Assembly (NCBI GenBank): GCA_005116835.1
Contig: SWDM01000018.1
Coordinates: forward strand, 65,485 to 129,484
Source: Nitrospira sp.
GTDB lineage: Bacteria; Nitrospirota; Nitrospiria; Nitrospirales; Nitrospiraceae
Reading direction: 5' to 3'
Length of the DNA: 64,000 nt
The position numbers and the translations under genes were made by a program. This document shows, piece by piece, positions 1 through 9,416 of the stretch. How positions within the stretch are numbered: position 1 is the stretch's first letter; each line of letters starts with the position of its first letter. Below the pieces are notes generated by a model. The model saw only the letters and a list, made by a program, of their open reading frames with translations, was not told the DNA's origin and did no database searches.

Positions 1-3000
1 CAGCAACGATCGGGGCTTCGTTCACGTTCTGAATGGTGAGTGTGAAGGTATCGGAGGCACTCAGGTTCCCGGTATCGGTGGCCGTGACCCGCAGATCCAG
101 TGCACCCACCTGCGCATCGTCTGGTGTACCGGTGAACGTGCGGGTGGCGACATCGAAACTCAACCAGGTCGGCAATGCGGCCCCATTGGCCAAGCTCGCG
201 CTATAGGTCAGCGTATCGCCGTGGATCGCATCATCGTCCGCAACGGTGTTCGCCGGGACTTGGATGCTGAACGGCGCATCTTCCGGCAGGGTGTGGTCCG
301 CAATCAGATTGAGAACCGTGGGGGGGTCGTTCACGTTCTGCACGGTCAGCGCAAACGTATCACTCGCACTGAGGCCGCCCGAATCCGTCGCCGCGACGGC
401 AAGATTCAGTGTGCCCACATCGCTATTCAAGGGCGTACCGCTCAAGGTCCGCGTCGCTGGATCGAAAGTCAACCAGGTAGGCAGCGCTGCCCCGCCAGCG
501 AATGTGGCACTGTACGTCAGGGTATCGCCTGGATCGACATCGGCAAAGGTGCTGATTGGCACCACCAGGCTGAACGGCGTATCTTCCAGCTGGGCCTGAT
601 CAGCCATCGGATCGGCCACGGTCGGCGCCTCGTTGACGTTTTGCACGGTCAGCGTGAACACATCCGATGCACTCAAGTTTCCTGTATCCGTCGCCGTCAC
701 CTTGAGATCAAGGCTCCCCACTTGTGCGTCATCGGGTGTGCCGCTGAACGTACGTGTCGTTGGATTAAAACTGAGCCATGTGGGCAGTGCGGCCTCGTTC
801 GCCAGAGTCGCACTGTAGATCAGCGCATCACCCGCATCGGGATCGCCAAATGTAGTGACCGGAACCTGAATCGAGAACGGCGCATCCTCCGACACCGTTT
901 GATCCGTCAGCGGCGTGGCCACTACCGGCGCCTGGTTCGTTGAACCACCGAGGAGCGCCGCAAGATTCGCCTGGCTTCCATCGGCAAAGGCCAGCGTCTC
1001 AACCACCATCGAGCCATTCGTTCCCATGGGATCGAAGTTCGTCAGCAAAAGCTGGTCTGCCCCGCCAGTCCCCACATGAACGGTGAGCGTCCGGGCCGCT
1101 TGATCCTGCGTGAACGTCAGATCGCTCTGGCCGATCCCCGCGCCAAACTGAATGCGGTTGCCTACGCCAGCCAATGCCGTATCCTCGATCGTATCGACAC
1201 CGTCGCCGAGATTGAAGACATAGATGTCATTGCCAATGCCGCCACGCAGGGTGTCGTTGCCGTGGCCTCCCGTGAACGTATCGGCGCCTGCACCGCCGCT
1301 CAAGTCGTCATCGCCACTGAAGCCCACGAACCGGTCGGTGGTATTCGTCCCTGTCAGGACATCGTCACCGCCTGTTCCATTGATGTCGAACCCCAACGCA
1401 ATAAGCTCCTCATAGGTCAAGATGCGATCGGAAAACTCAAAACGTTGAATCGCCGGACTGGCAAACACATCGTTGGAATCGAAATCCAGAATATGCAGTG
1501 CATCGCCAAGATCTCCATAGCCAATCACCAGTGAACCGAGCGATAAGCTCGGATGGTACGAGCCATAGCCTCCGGAAAATCGTGCCGTACTGGAGTCCAA
1601 TAACACTTGGTAATTGGGGATTTGAATGGAATCCCGGCCACTCCCAGGGAACATGAGGAACGTGTTTCCGCCGCTGCCACCGATCATAAAGTCATTGCCA
1701 GGTCCTCCAGAAATCCAGTTGTGGCCGGATCCACCGACAAGCGTATCATTGCCGGCTCCACCAAGGAGGGCCGTGAAGCCACCACCAGACTGGATAACGT
1801 CGTTGCCCGCTCCTCCAATCAACACACCGCCGCCAGGGGCGCCTTGAATCGTTTGATCGTCGGTCACGAGCCCCCCATCGCGCAGGTCATAGATATCGAC
1901 GGTCAGACCGTCGGAAAAGCTGATGGTGCGGAGGCCTGGAGCGTAATCCACCAAGTTCGGCAATTCAATCCGGTCCCCATTCGATCCAACCAGAATTTCC
2001 CGTATCGTCAAATCGACTTCCACGAACGAGAGATCGGCCAGGGTAATCCCCGGACCAAAGAGGAGACGATTGTTTGCCAAATGTCCCCCTTGTCCATCGT
2101 CGATCAACTCAGCGTCGTCTTGGATGCGATCGAACCCGTCGCCCAATCCGAAGATATAGGTATCTTCTCCCTCTCCACCCTGCAGAACGTCGTTCCCCGC
2201 CCCCCCTTCAAGCTGATCGTCGCCGGCACCGCTGGAAAGGCTCTCCGACCCGCCGAAGCCGTTCATCCGATCATCCGTAAAAGTTCCAAACATTTCCCCG
2301 TCGCTTCGTCCAGTGCCTTCCACCAACACTTCGCGTTCGAACAGCTGTGCAAAGGTAAGTTGGGTTCCATCTGTGAAATCAAACCGGTCGATCGCATGCG
2401 ACTCAGTGGGATCTTCCGAGGAAACTCCGAGAAAATGCAGTCCATCTCCCGATGTGCCAACCCGCACCATCAAGCTACCCCGGCTGGATGTTCCGCTATA
2501 TGAGACGCGCAGCATCTCCTGCGTGATACCGGTGCCGAACTGCACCCTATTGCTATCACCCGCTCCAGGCTGATCCTCGATCAGATCCAGACCGTCACCC
2601 TGATTGAACAGATAGCTGTCGCTGCCAGCTCCGCCGAGCAACACATCGTTTCCCGCTCCACCTTCAATGACATCATCACCCCCCTGCGCTTTAATGACGT
2701 CGGCGTGCGAGGTGCCTGTCATCGATTCACCATTCTCCGTCCCCAAAGTCGGATTCATCAATGCCAGCAAGCGTGTCTCGTAGCCGCCCGTGACATCCTC
2801 ATAGCCCCCACTGAATGCAACGATCTCGGTCACCAACGAGCCGCTTATCCCACTCGGGTCAAAATCGGCCAAAATTGCACCATCCGTTCCCCCAGCAGTG
2901 GTAATGCGGAGCGATGCGCCCTCTTGGATGAACAGCACATCCTCCGGACGGACACTGCTCCCGAATTGCAGTCGGTTTCCTTCTCCCGGCAGCGCCACGT

Positions 3001-6000
3001 CATGGATCGTATCGAAACCGTTGAACTGACCCTCCACGACGTAGGTGTCGTTCCCGGCGCCGCCGTACAATGCATCATTACCCGGTCCATAGTCGCTACC
3101 GAGGCTGAATCCACCCCAGAAGGTGTCGTGGCCGACCCCACCGATCAGCACATTGTTCACGAAATTCCCGAGCAAGAGATTGTCACTGGCATTGCCTTCA
3201 CCACGAACTGGATCCGTGGCCGGTTGCGCCGTGGTTCGCAGGAGAAGATTCTCGACGTGTTCTGGAAGTGTGTAGTCGATCTGACTCAATACGGTGTCCT
3301 GGCCCTCCCCATTGGCCTCCACCACGACATCGCCCGAGTGGTCGACGCGGTAGCGGTCGTCACCGGCTCCACCGACCATCCGATCGGCACCACCTCGCCC
3401 ATCCAGGTCATCATTACCGTGCGCCCCAATCAATTCATCCCGAAACCCCGTGCCTTCCAGGAAACTGCCGGCAGGCGCCGCCGCGAGGTGTAAACCGTCA
3501 ATACGAGTCAGAATCTCGGCGGTCTCCCAACTCGTCCCGTCGGCAAAGCGGATCTGGCTGATCGGCAGCAGGCTGGCCTCCGCGGCGCCGAGGAATGTCA
3601 GTTCGTCCTCTGCTCCATCGATCGTGAGCACCACGTTGACTCCGTCCTCTGATCGGCGGGCTTGCAGACGCACCTCATTGGGACTGGTGCCGCTGGTGAG
3701 TTGGACCGTATTCGGGCCGAACTGTTCGACCGGAGAATCCTGCACGATATCCTGCCCATAGCCACGACCGAAGACATAGGTATCCTGTCCGGCGTCCCCA
3801 TTCATAACATCATTACCGCCGCCTCCATCGAGGACATTATCGAGGGATCCGCCGATGAGGACATCGTCTCCGTCGAGCCCAATGATTCCACGGTAGAGTG
3901 CCCCGCCGATCAACTCATCGTTTCCAGCGGTTCCCACGAGATCGAACCCGCGCTCGATGAGCTCCGTGTGCGTGAGGCTCGTGCCATCGGCGAATTCAAA
4001 TCGCTCGATGCCGGTCGGCACGGTGGGATTGGCTTGGTCAAACCCTTGAATATGAATGGCATCGCCCTGCGAGCCCACACGAAGCAGCAACGAGCCGAGG
4101 CCGAGCGTAATGTCCTGTGCCGTAATACCGGCGCCGAACACCAACCGATTCCCTTCCTCCGCGGCATCCTGAATGGTCTCGATGCCATCGCCAAGGTTGA
4201 AGACATAGGTATCGGCGCCGGCGCCACCAGCCAAGACATCGATCCCCGCGCCGCCGAACAAGATATCATCGCCCGCCTCGCCAGACAGCACATCGTCGCC
4301 GTCGTCGCCGAAGAGAGTGTCGGCATCGTCTTGCCCTAAAAGAAAATCGTTGCCGGCCCCGCCGGATAACGTGTCGGCCCCTCCACCCCCCTGCAGTTCA
4401 TCATGGCCGTCCCCGCCATCCAAAAAATCGGCGCCACCGACCGACCCGGCCACAAATTGATTGTTGAGGCCATCGCCGAATAACAGATCATTTCCGCCGC
4501 CGCCGACCAGTACATCTGCGCCGTCGCCGCCGCGCAGGGTATCGGTATCGGCACCACCGTCGAGGACATCATCGCCTTTATCGCCAAACAAGGTGTCGAT
4601 CCCTGCTCCTCCCGACAACGTATCCGCCCCATCGCCAGCCGCCAAGAGATCATCGCCCGCCCCGCCATCGAGAATGTCATCGCCCGCCACCACCAGGTAG
4701 CCCGCTTGATCATCGGCGAAGTCGTCGCCGTACAACTGGTCGTTGTCCGCGCCTCCGGACAGAATATCGTGGCCACCGTCCCCTACGAGCACATCGGCAC
4801 CGCCACCACCCTCCAGGTAGTCTGCGCCACCGGCAGCGGTGAATCGGACGAGACGGCCGGTGGGGTTAAAGACCGGAGGAGACAGCGCGAAATATCCAAA
4901 GTCATACCACCCCCCTGCTGTGACATTATCCCCTCGCAGCTCGTCGTTCCCGTCACCTCCCAACAGCACATCGTCGCCCAGACCGGCAAACAGCAGGTCG
5001 TCGCCTGCGCCGCCGTCCAGGTAATCGGCGCCAACAGGCCGACCTCCCGAAGCCACGGGATACGTGACATTAAATCCAACAGAATACAGCGCAGGATAGT
5101 CATCGCCTAGTAGTTGATCTGCATCCTCACCACCGAGCAGCACATCGTCGTAATCAAAGCCCAACAGCAGGTCATCCCCGGCTCCGCCGTCCAGATAGTC
5201 CTGATCGGGTAGCCCAAACACTACGCCTCCGGCGCCTTCAGGAAGTGCATTGCGAGTGCCATCGCCTTCCAAGCGATCTGCCTCATCTCCTCCATAGAGC
5301 ACATCGCGCCCTTGGCCGCCGAGGAGATAATCGGAGCCGCCCTCACCATACAGGACGTCATCCCCGACCCAGCCATCCTGGTAATCGTTCCCGAGGCCTC
5401 CAGTGATCAAATGATTAAATAAACCCCCCACCGTGTCCTGGTCATCGTCTCCGGGCGTCCCCGTCCAGATAATCTCCACCGGCCCTTGCGTCGGAACGGT
5501 GGAATCGGCCATGTCGCTCAGATCCCTGAGCGTGATCCCGAACTGCCCGCTTTCAAAGTTTTCGTTGACCGTCAGGATCGTCGTGCCGCCCAGCTTGACA
5601 ATCAAATCCGTGCCCGACATCTCGTATTTGATTGTGCCGTCCGGGCTGCTCCAGTCCGTATGCCCCGCCTTCTTCACCCCGCCGACCAGCATCTGGCCGT
5701 TGACAATAATCACGCCCGACGCATCCGAGTCCTCAATCCGGTCGTGCCCATCGCCGGTCGCCCAGACATAGGTATCAAACCCCGCGCCACCGAACAGATA
5801 ATCGTTTCCAGCATCGCCCACAAGTCGATCGTCCCCGGCGCCGCCATAGAGCACATCAATCCCGCCACGGCCACGCAGAAAGTCGTCGCCTCCTTCTCCC
5901 AACATCAGATCGTTCTTCGAGAGATCAAACACGTGGGCTGGCACCCCCGGAATGCTCACGGGCTGCAGATCAAACGTATCCCGTTGAAGATCACGCCCCA

Positions 6001-6946
6001 CCAGCACTTCGCCATCGATCAGCAGTGGCGCACCGTTGAATTGGGCATAGGTGGTGACTAACACCTCGCGGGCCAAGAAACTATCGCCTTGAAATGTCAG
6101 CGCGCCGTGTGTCGTCGGCGCAAAGGCCGGATTGCTTTCGTAGGCGGCAATGGTCTCCCGATGCGTGGTGTACATCTGGAAAATGGCCTTCGCCTCGGCC
6201 TCCGACGGCTGCTGATTGATGAGCGGGCCGTTATATAGCCCAAAGGTTTGGGCCTCTTCATAGCGGCGGTTAGTATGCCCTGCATTGGCATTGGAGTTGT
6301 ACCGAATCTCGTACCAGGCCTCGGCACGGTTGTCGCTAAGGATCGCCTGACGCAGGGCAGGGCTCTTATAGCCAAGAAAGTTTCCCTGCGCGTCCGTGCG
6401 GATGCCCACCAGCCCGTTATAGGCGAGCGAGACCAACGCCAAGCGTTCGTTGGAATCAGGGATGCCGGGGAGCCAGGCTGTTACCGTAGCCTCATATATG
6501 TTATCGATGATGGTCGTAAAAGCATTTTGAATCTCCTGTGGCTGCATTGAGAAGACGACGCGATTGGAAATGTGTGCGAAGCCAGATAACAAAGGATCCA
6601 GCGATCGCTGAATCAAGATGTCGTCCAAGGCCACTTGGAGGGTCACCAGGTTTGGATAGAGGCCGGACGGTGGCCTAAGGAGGGCATTGAGTTGGTTGAT
6701 ATAGCCTTGCTCTGCAGCTTTCTGAGCAGGAGTATCTAATAAGGCTGTGTCAATTTTCATCGCCTGAAGAGCTGCTGTTCTGACAGCGTCATCACGCAGA
6801 TTGAACCCAATGCCGATAGTGGGTTTAGGCGGCGTGGCCGTATCGAAATACATAAACTCGCGGATGCCTTCCAGCCGACTGATGTCATCATACCGGCGCG
6901 TGACGTACTCGGTTCGCGTCGCACTCAGATGCCACGAGGTGATCAT
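1..6946 (-). CDS. Giant RTX calcium-binding protein with N-terminal lysozyme-like domain (partial, 3' end outside window)
   Basis: One uninterrupted minus-strand frame runs from an ATG at 6946 (GGAGGC four bases upstream) off the left edge, about 2,315 codons. Residues ~20-250 resemble the T4-lysozyme/GH24 fold: E26, D35 and T43 sit in EGIREFMYFDT then PTIGIGFNL, the usual Glu-Asp-Thr arrangement, followed by RLALVSLAYN. From ~residue 330 come many RTX nonapeptides (GGAGDD, GGxGNDxL types) alternating with haemolysin-type calcium-binding related domains (TYVFNLGDG ... RFEFADGT). The last ~315 residues seen hold three ~100-residue cadherin/dystroglycan-like (He_PIG) repeats ending in LTVQNVNE/D. 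Such proteins normally leave by type I secretion; the expected C-terminal signal lies outside the window. The start overlaps the stop of the upstream secreted-protein gene (ATGA), suggesting translational coupling. No Sec signal peptide is visible. The family assignment of the repeats is secure; lysozyme activity is inferred. Confidence 0.85.
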   Translation of the reverse strand, partial: MITSWHLSATRTEYVTRRYDDISRLEGIREFMYFDTATPPKPTIGIGFNLRDDAVRTAALQAMKIDTALLDTPAQKAAEQGYINQLNALLRPPSGLYPNLVTLQVALDDILIQRSLDPLLSGFAHISNRVVFSMQPQEIQNAFTTIIDNIYEATVTAWLPGIPDSNERLALVSLAYNGLVGIRTDAQGNFLGYKSPALRQAILSDNRAEAWYEIRYNSNANAGHTNRRYEEAQTFGLYNGPLINQQPSEAEAKAIFQMYTTHRETIAAYESNPAFAPTTHGALTFQGDSFLAREVLVTTYAQFNGAPLLIDGEVLVGRDLQRDTFDLQPVSIPGVPAHVFDLSKNDLMLGEGGDDFLRGRGGIDVLYGGAGDDRLVGDAGNDYLFGGAGFDTYVWATGDGHDRIEDSDASGVIIVNGQMLVGGVKKAGHTDWSSPDGTIKYEMSGTDLIVKLGGTTILTVNENFESGQFGITLRDLSDMADSTVPTQGPVEIIWTGTPGDDDQDTVGGLFNHLITGGLGNDYQDGWVGDDVLYGEGGSDYLLGGQGRDVLYGGDEADRLEGDGTRNALPEGAGGVVFGLPDQDYLDGGAGDDLLLGFDYDDVLLGGEDADQLLGDDYPALYSVGFNVTYPVASGGRPVGADYLDGGAGDDLLFAGLGDDVLLGGDGNDELRGDNVTAGGWYDFGYFALSPPVFNPTGRLVRFTAAGGADYLEGGGGADVLVGDGGHDILSGGADNDQLYGDDFADDQAGYLVVAGDDILDGGAGDDLLAAGDGADTLSGGAGIDTLFGDKGDDVLDGGADTDTLRGGDGADVLVGGGGNDLLFGDGLNNQFVAGSVGGADFLDGGDGHDELQGGGGADTLSGGAGNDFLLGQDDADTLFGDDGDDVLSGEAGDDILFGGAGIDVLAGGAGADTYVFNLGDGIETIQDAAEEGNRLVFGAGITAQDITLGLGSLLLRVGSQGDAIHIQGFDQANPTVPTGIERFEFADGTSLTHTELIERGFDLVGTAGNDELIGGALYRGIIGLDGDDVLIGGSLDNVLDGGGGNDVMNGDAGQDTYVFGRGYGQDIVQDSPVEQFGPNTVQLTSGTSPNEVRLQARRSEDGVNVVLTIDGAEDELTFLGAAEASLLPISQIRFADGTSWETAEILTRIDGLHLAAAPAGSFLEGTGFRDELIGAHGNDDLDGRGGADRMVGGAGDDRYRVDHSGDVVVEANGEGQDTVLSQIDYTLPEHVENLLLRTTAQPATDPVRGEGNASDNLLLGNFVNNVLIGGVGHDTFWGGFSLGSDYGPGNDALYGGAGNDTYVVEGQFNGFDTIHDVALPGEGNRLQFGSSVRPEDVLFIQEGASLRITTAGGTDGAILADFDPSGISGSLVTEIVAFSGGYEDVTGGYETRLLALMNPTLGTENGESMTGTSHADVIKAQGGDDVIEGGAGNDVLLGGAGSDSYLFNQGDGLDLIEDQPGAGDSNRVQFGTGITQEMLRVSYSGTSSRGSLMVRVGTSGDGLHFLGVSSEDPTESHAIDRFDFTDGTQLTFAQLFEREVLVEGTGRSDGEMFGTFTDDRMNGFGGSESLSSGAGDDQLEGGAGNDVLQGGEGEDTYIFGLGDGFDRIQDDAELIDDGQGGHLANNRLLFGPGITLADLSFVEVDLTIREILVGSNGDRIELPNLVDYAPGLRTISFSDGLTVDIYDLRDGGLVTDDQTIQGAPGGGVLIGGAGNDVIQSGGGFTALLGGAGNDTLVGGSGHNWISGGPGNDFMIGGSGGNTFLMFPGSGRDSIQIPNYQVLLDSSTARFSGGYGSYHPSLSLGSLVIGYGDLGDALHILDFDSNDVFASPAIQRFEFSDRILTYEELIALGFDINGTGGDDVLTGTNTTDRFVGFSGDDDLSGGAGADTFTGGHGNDTLRGGIGNDIYVFNLGDGVDTIEDTALAGVGNRIQFGAGIGQSDLTFTQDQAARTLTVHVGTGGADQLLLTNFDPMGTNGSMVVETLAFADGSQANLAALLGGSTNQAPVVATPLTDQTVSEDAPFSIQVPVTTFGDPDAGDALIYSATLANEAALPTWLSFNPTTRTFSGTPDDAQVGSLDLKVTATDTGNLSASDVFTLTVQNVNEAPTVADPMADQAQLEDTPFSLVVPISTFADVDPGDTLTYSATFAGGAALPTWLTFDPATRTLSGTPLNSDVGTLNLAVAATDSGGLSASDTFALTVQNVNDPPTVLNLIADHTLPEDAPFSIQVPANTVADDDAIHGDTLTYSASLANGAALPTWLSFDVATRTFTGTPDDAQVGALDLRVTATDTGNLSASDTFTLTIQNVNEAPIVA

Positions 6947-7674
6947 TGATGCCTCCGTTGACTGGATAGTTTATAGGTAAACTTGCAGGTTTGTTTATCC
7001 ATTCCCGGTACATGGTTAGGAGTTAGAACCCACAGCTCTCCTCCTCTAAAATTTGGACCACCAGCCCATGTGGTGAGGTAGACCTGATCTTTAAAGAGAA
7101 ATAGCTCTGGGCGGCCTCCTATGTGATTAAAATTCCCGCTCTTCCAGACATCCAGCCCTCGGTGGTCGGGGGTGAGAGCAAAAAGTTTACTCCCACTTGG
7201 GGTTGAGTATGTTGCTTGGTTCTTCGGGTCACAGCCTCCTGGGTCATTGACATATCGAAGCACTTGTTCACCGTTGCCGTCCCGATCAACATCCACTCCT
7301 GTGGTACTCATACCCAGCCAGCCACTCGCCACTCGTTCCCGAACCTTCATTTCCCACTGCTCGCTCTGTTGATTCCACTGTTCATCGGTCATTCCTCGCA
7401 AAGTTTGCTCGATCTTCCCCAACAGATCGAAGTTCTGCAAAATATCAACCTGTTGCCACGCCGGCTTGCTGAATTCTTTGAGTTTCGGATTCAGCGGCCG
7501 GTCACAGACCATCGGCGGATGGTTGGGAAACGAGTTGAGGTTTTTGAGATAGGCTTCACAGACCTCGAACCCCTTGCCAACCATCATCATATAGTCGCCT
7601 GCCGTGGCCAGATCGGCCATCAATAGCCAGAGCAGTCCCAGTACCAAGCCCGATCCTCTACGCATGCTCTTCAT
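6943..7674 (-). CDS. Secreted hypothetical protein upstream of RTX gene
   Basis: A 243-aa protein with an N-terminal signal peptide (MKSMRRGS, then a hydrophobic core ending near DLATAG). The mature part has no recognised domain; visible features are paired cysteines (VCEAYL, VCDRPL), DRDGNGEQVLRYVNDPGGCD and a C-terminal TCKFTYKL. AAGGA lies about eight bases before the ATG at 7674. Its TGA overlaps the start codon of the RTX gene, so the two are probably co-translated and this protein may act with the RTX protein; that link is inferred from position only. Confidence 0.7.
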   Translation of the reverse strand: MKSMRRGSGLVLGLLWLLMADLATAGDYMMMVGKGFEVCEAYLKNLNSFPNHPPMVCDRPLNPKLKEFSKPAWQQVDILQNFDLLGKIEQTLRGMTDEQWNQQSEQWEMKVRERVASGWLGMSTTGVDVDRDGNGEQVLRYVNDPGGCDPKNQATYSTPSGSKLFALTPDHRGLDVWKSGNFNHIGGRPELFLFKDQVYLTTWAGGPNFRGGELWVLTPNHVPGMDKQTCKFTYKLSSQRRHQ

Positions 7675-7704
7675 ACCGCCATCCTTTCCAATTTCTCACC
7701 GATC

Positions 7705-8026
7705 CTACGCTTTTGGCTTGGGTTGCCGTGCATCGCGCAGTCCGACTAGCACTCGCTGAATCTGTTGATGTAACCGTGCGAGTACATCCACGCCCATGGC
7801 CACGCGGGTGACAAGGGCGCCCTCCAATCCTTTTGGCGGCCTGACCATCCTTCGCGGTCTTGGCGATGGCAGCGAGGAGTGTGGGTTCAATGAACCCGAA
7901 ATCGATATAGGCGATGCCCTGCGCCACGCCGACGTTCGTATAGTTCGACGCGCGCGGATGCGCCGACGGCTCGCTGGGCTTCAAGCGCACGTTCAAAGCA
8001 ATGGTTGTGTCTTTGTCATTACTCAT
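7705..8026 (-). pseudogene. Frameshifted small hypothetical gene, copy 1 (paralogue at 10.1 kb)
   Basis: The frame opened at 8026 (MSNDKDTTIALNV ... IEPTLLAAIAKTAKDGQ) loses homology after DGQ. The continuation, KGLEGALVTRVAMGVDVLARLHQQIQ ending QPKPKA at 7705, is in another frame. Against the copy at 10.1 kb (DGQVAPKGLDGTIVTRVAMRVD) the sequence is two bases short near 7830-7845, so a 2-bp deletion (or sequencing error) explains the break. The intact product would be ~107 aa with a likely helical C-terminus. Function unknown; it lies just upstream of the secreted-protein/RTX pair. Confidence 0.65.
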
Positions 8027-8070
8027 GCGAGGCGGCTCCTTCTACGACCGATGCGATGACGAGGGCTCTC

Positions 8071-8183
8071 AGATGCGAGGAGATGCGAGGAGATGCGAGG
8101 AGATGCGAGGAGATGCGAGGAGATGCGAGGAGATGCGAGGAGATGCGAGGAGATGCGAGGAGATGCGAGGAGATGCGAGGAGA
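8071..8183. repeat. 10-bp tandem repeat, 11 copies
   Basis: The unit AGATGCGAGG is repeated 11 times without error from 8071 to 8180, plus AGA. It lies 45-157 bp upstream of the minus-strand start at 8026, in the likely promoter/leader. The unit is not a multiple of three, so copy-number change would alter promoter spacing or the frame of any leader peptide. Confidence 0.95.
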
Positions 8184-8252
8184 ATAGATCAGCATGGTCA
8201 TCGTGAATCCTATGAAAGGAAGGCGCATGATAGAGAGCCATGGAATCCCCTG

Positions 8253-8486
8253 TCAAGATACGTAGTATGCCTCAATGTTCTCCGCGCACCGTGTTCTTCC
8301 CCTGCGAAACAGGTTGGCGGGATCGCCCTCACGGCGCAATCCACTAAGGAGATCGTCGCCGTCTTGGCCCAGGAGAATATCGTCGCTGGCACCTTTGCCA
8401 TAGAGATAGTCGTGGTGCTCCCCGCCTTGGAGCTCGTCGTTGCCGATACCGCCATAAAGAAAATCGTGGCAAAAGAATGGGGACAT
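8253..8486 (-). pseudogene. RTX gene remnant
   Basis: A short minus-strand frame encodes FLYGGIGNDELQGG, a degenerate repeat and LLGQDGDDLLSGL: clear RTX nonapeptides with no secretion or catalytic part. The stop is at 8253 and the 5' side ends at the transposase remnant (8488). It looks like the tail of an RTX gene whose front was lost when the transposase region arrived. Confidence 0.7.
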
Positions 8487-8487
8487 T

Positions 8488-9012
8488 CTACATTTCCATC
8501 AGTTTCTGCGGGCGTCCGATCGGTCGGAGACTCGCATCCAGCCCCAACCGCTCCGCCGTCACCGCCGTCCATGCGTCCGATCCAAACGGGGCGTTGCGAT
8601 TCACGCTTCGTCGGATCCGCTGAACGTCCCTCTCCTCCATCGGCCCGTTCACCCAATCGAGCCACGACTCTGGCCGTACCATGGGGCCGGCTTCCACGCG
8701 AGGGCCTCGCACGGATTCTCTCCACGCGCGAACACTCGACCAGTGCCAGTCTTCGGCGCGTGTCACGAGATGCGCTCGGACGGGATTTAGTTCGATATAG
8801 CGCAACACCGTCCGGAGATGCTCGGCTTGCTCGATCGGAAACGCTTTGAACCGGCCTTGCCACACATGGCCACTCGACTCGTGCCACCGGTGATACCGTC
8901 GAACATACGCCGTCAACAGCCACGGCGTCCACCGACTCAACTCCCTATCATGGGGTGGCCAAACTGCCAGATGAAAAGGGTTGGGCATCAGACAATACGC
9001 CGGCACGCGCAT
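8488..9012 (-). pseudogene. Truncated REP-associated tyrosine transposase (Y1/HUH, RAYT-like)
   Basis: From M at 9012 the frame reads PAYCLMPNPFHLAVWP, then HVWQGRFKAFPI and LRTVLRYIELNPVRAHLV ... DWHWSS, the conserved core of REP-associated transposases including the catalytic tyrosine in YIELNPVRA. The usual N-terminal YHVxxRGN segment is missing, and the first His of the HUH pair (normally NHFH) is Pro (NPFH), so nicking activity is unlikely. The frame stays open to 9108 but that extension is unrelated and overlaps the divergent gene at 9078. Interpreted as a 5'-truncated, inactive copy. Confidence 0.7.
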
Positions 9013-9077
9013 GGGACGGCATGGTTGTTTCGCAATGGCAGGTTCTTCTCCCAGCCAGGCTGTGCTACACTCGCCCC

Positions 9078-9416
9078 ATGACAGAGCAAGCTTCCGACCG
9101 TTCGACATTACCGCTCAAACTGTTGCCGGCGTATCTGGGTACGAACTCGATTGCCGAGGCCCTTCGCACCGTGCAAGGGCAACGGGTGCTCTGGCTGGAA
9201 ATCCTCCTAAACGATCGGCTCGATCTTGCGCCTTGGCAATCTGAGCCGGCGATGCAGCAGGCGTATCAGACGGCCTGCCGTTGGTACACGCAGTATCGTC
9301 GATTGCTCACGTCTCTCTTCGACAGGGCTCCATTGCCCTCCGACTCTGGTCCGATCGACTTCAGGGACTATCGCACGTTTGCCGAGGCGGTATACTTTGC
9401 CTACGCTCACCGCTAA
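9078..9416 (+). CDS. Hypothetical protein paired with a nucleotidyltransferase-like gene
   Basis: A 112-aa protein starting at ATG 9078 (MTEQASDRSTLPLKL). Not recognised; mostly helical and charged, with LVWLEILL-like and RWYTQYRRLL segments. Its last 20 bases overlap the TTG start of the next gene, so the two form a coupled pair, an arrangement typical of toxin-antitoxin or AbiE-like modules. The pairing is seen; the role is inferred. Confidence 0.55.
   Translation: MTEQASDRSTLPLKLLPAYLGTNSIAEALRTVQGQRVLWLEILLNDRLDLAPWQSEPAMQQAYQTACRWYTQYRRLLTSLFDRAPLPSDSGPIDFRDYRTFAEAVYFAYAHR

Noticed and set aside
8071-8183. Possible CRISPR array
   Set aside because: Unit is 10 bp with no spacers; a simple tandem repeat.
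8001-8849. 282-aa plus-strand frame across the 10-bp tandem repeat
   Set aside because: Open only because the repeat lacks stops; antisense to the RTX and transposase remnants; no family.
8210-8932. 240-aa minus-strand frame
   Set aside because: Overlaps the RTX remnant and transposase in another frame; composition typical of a shadow frame.
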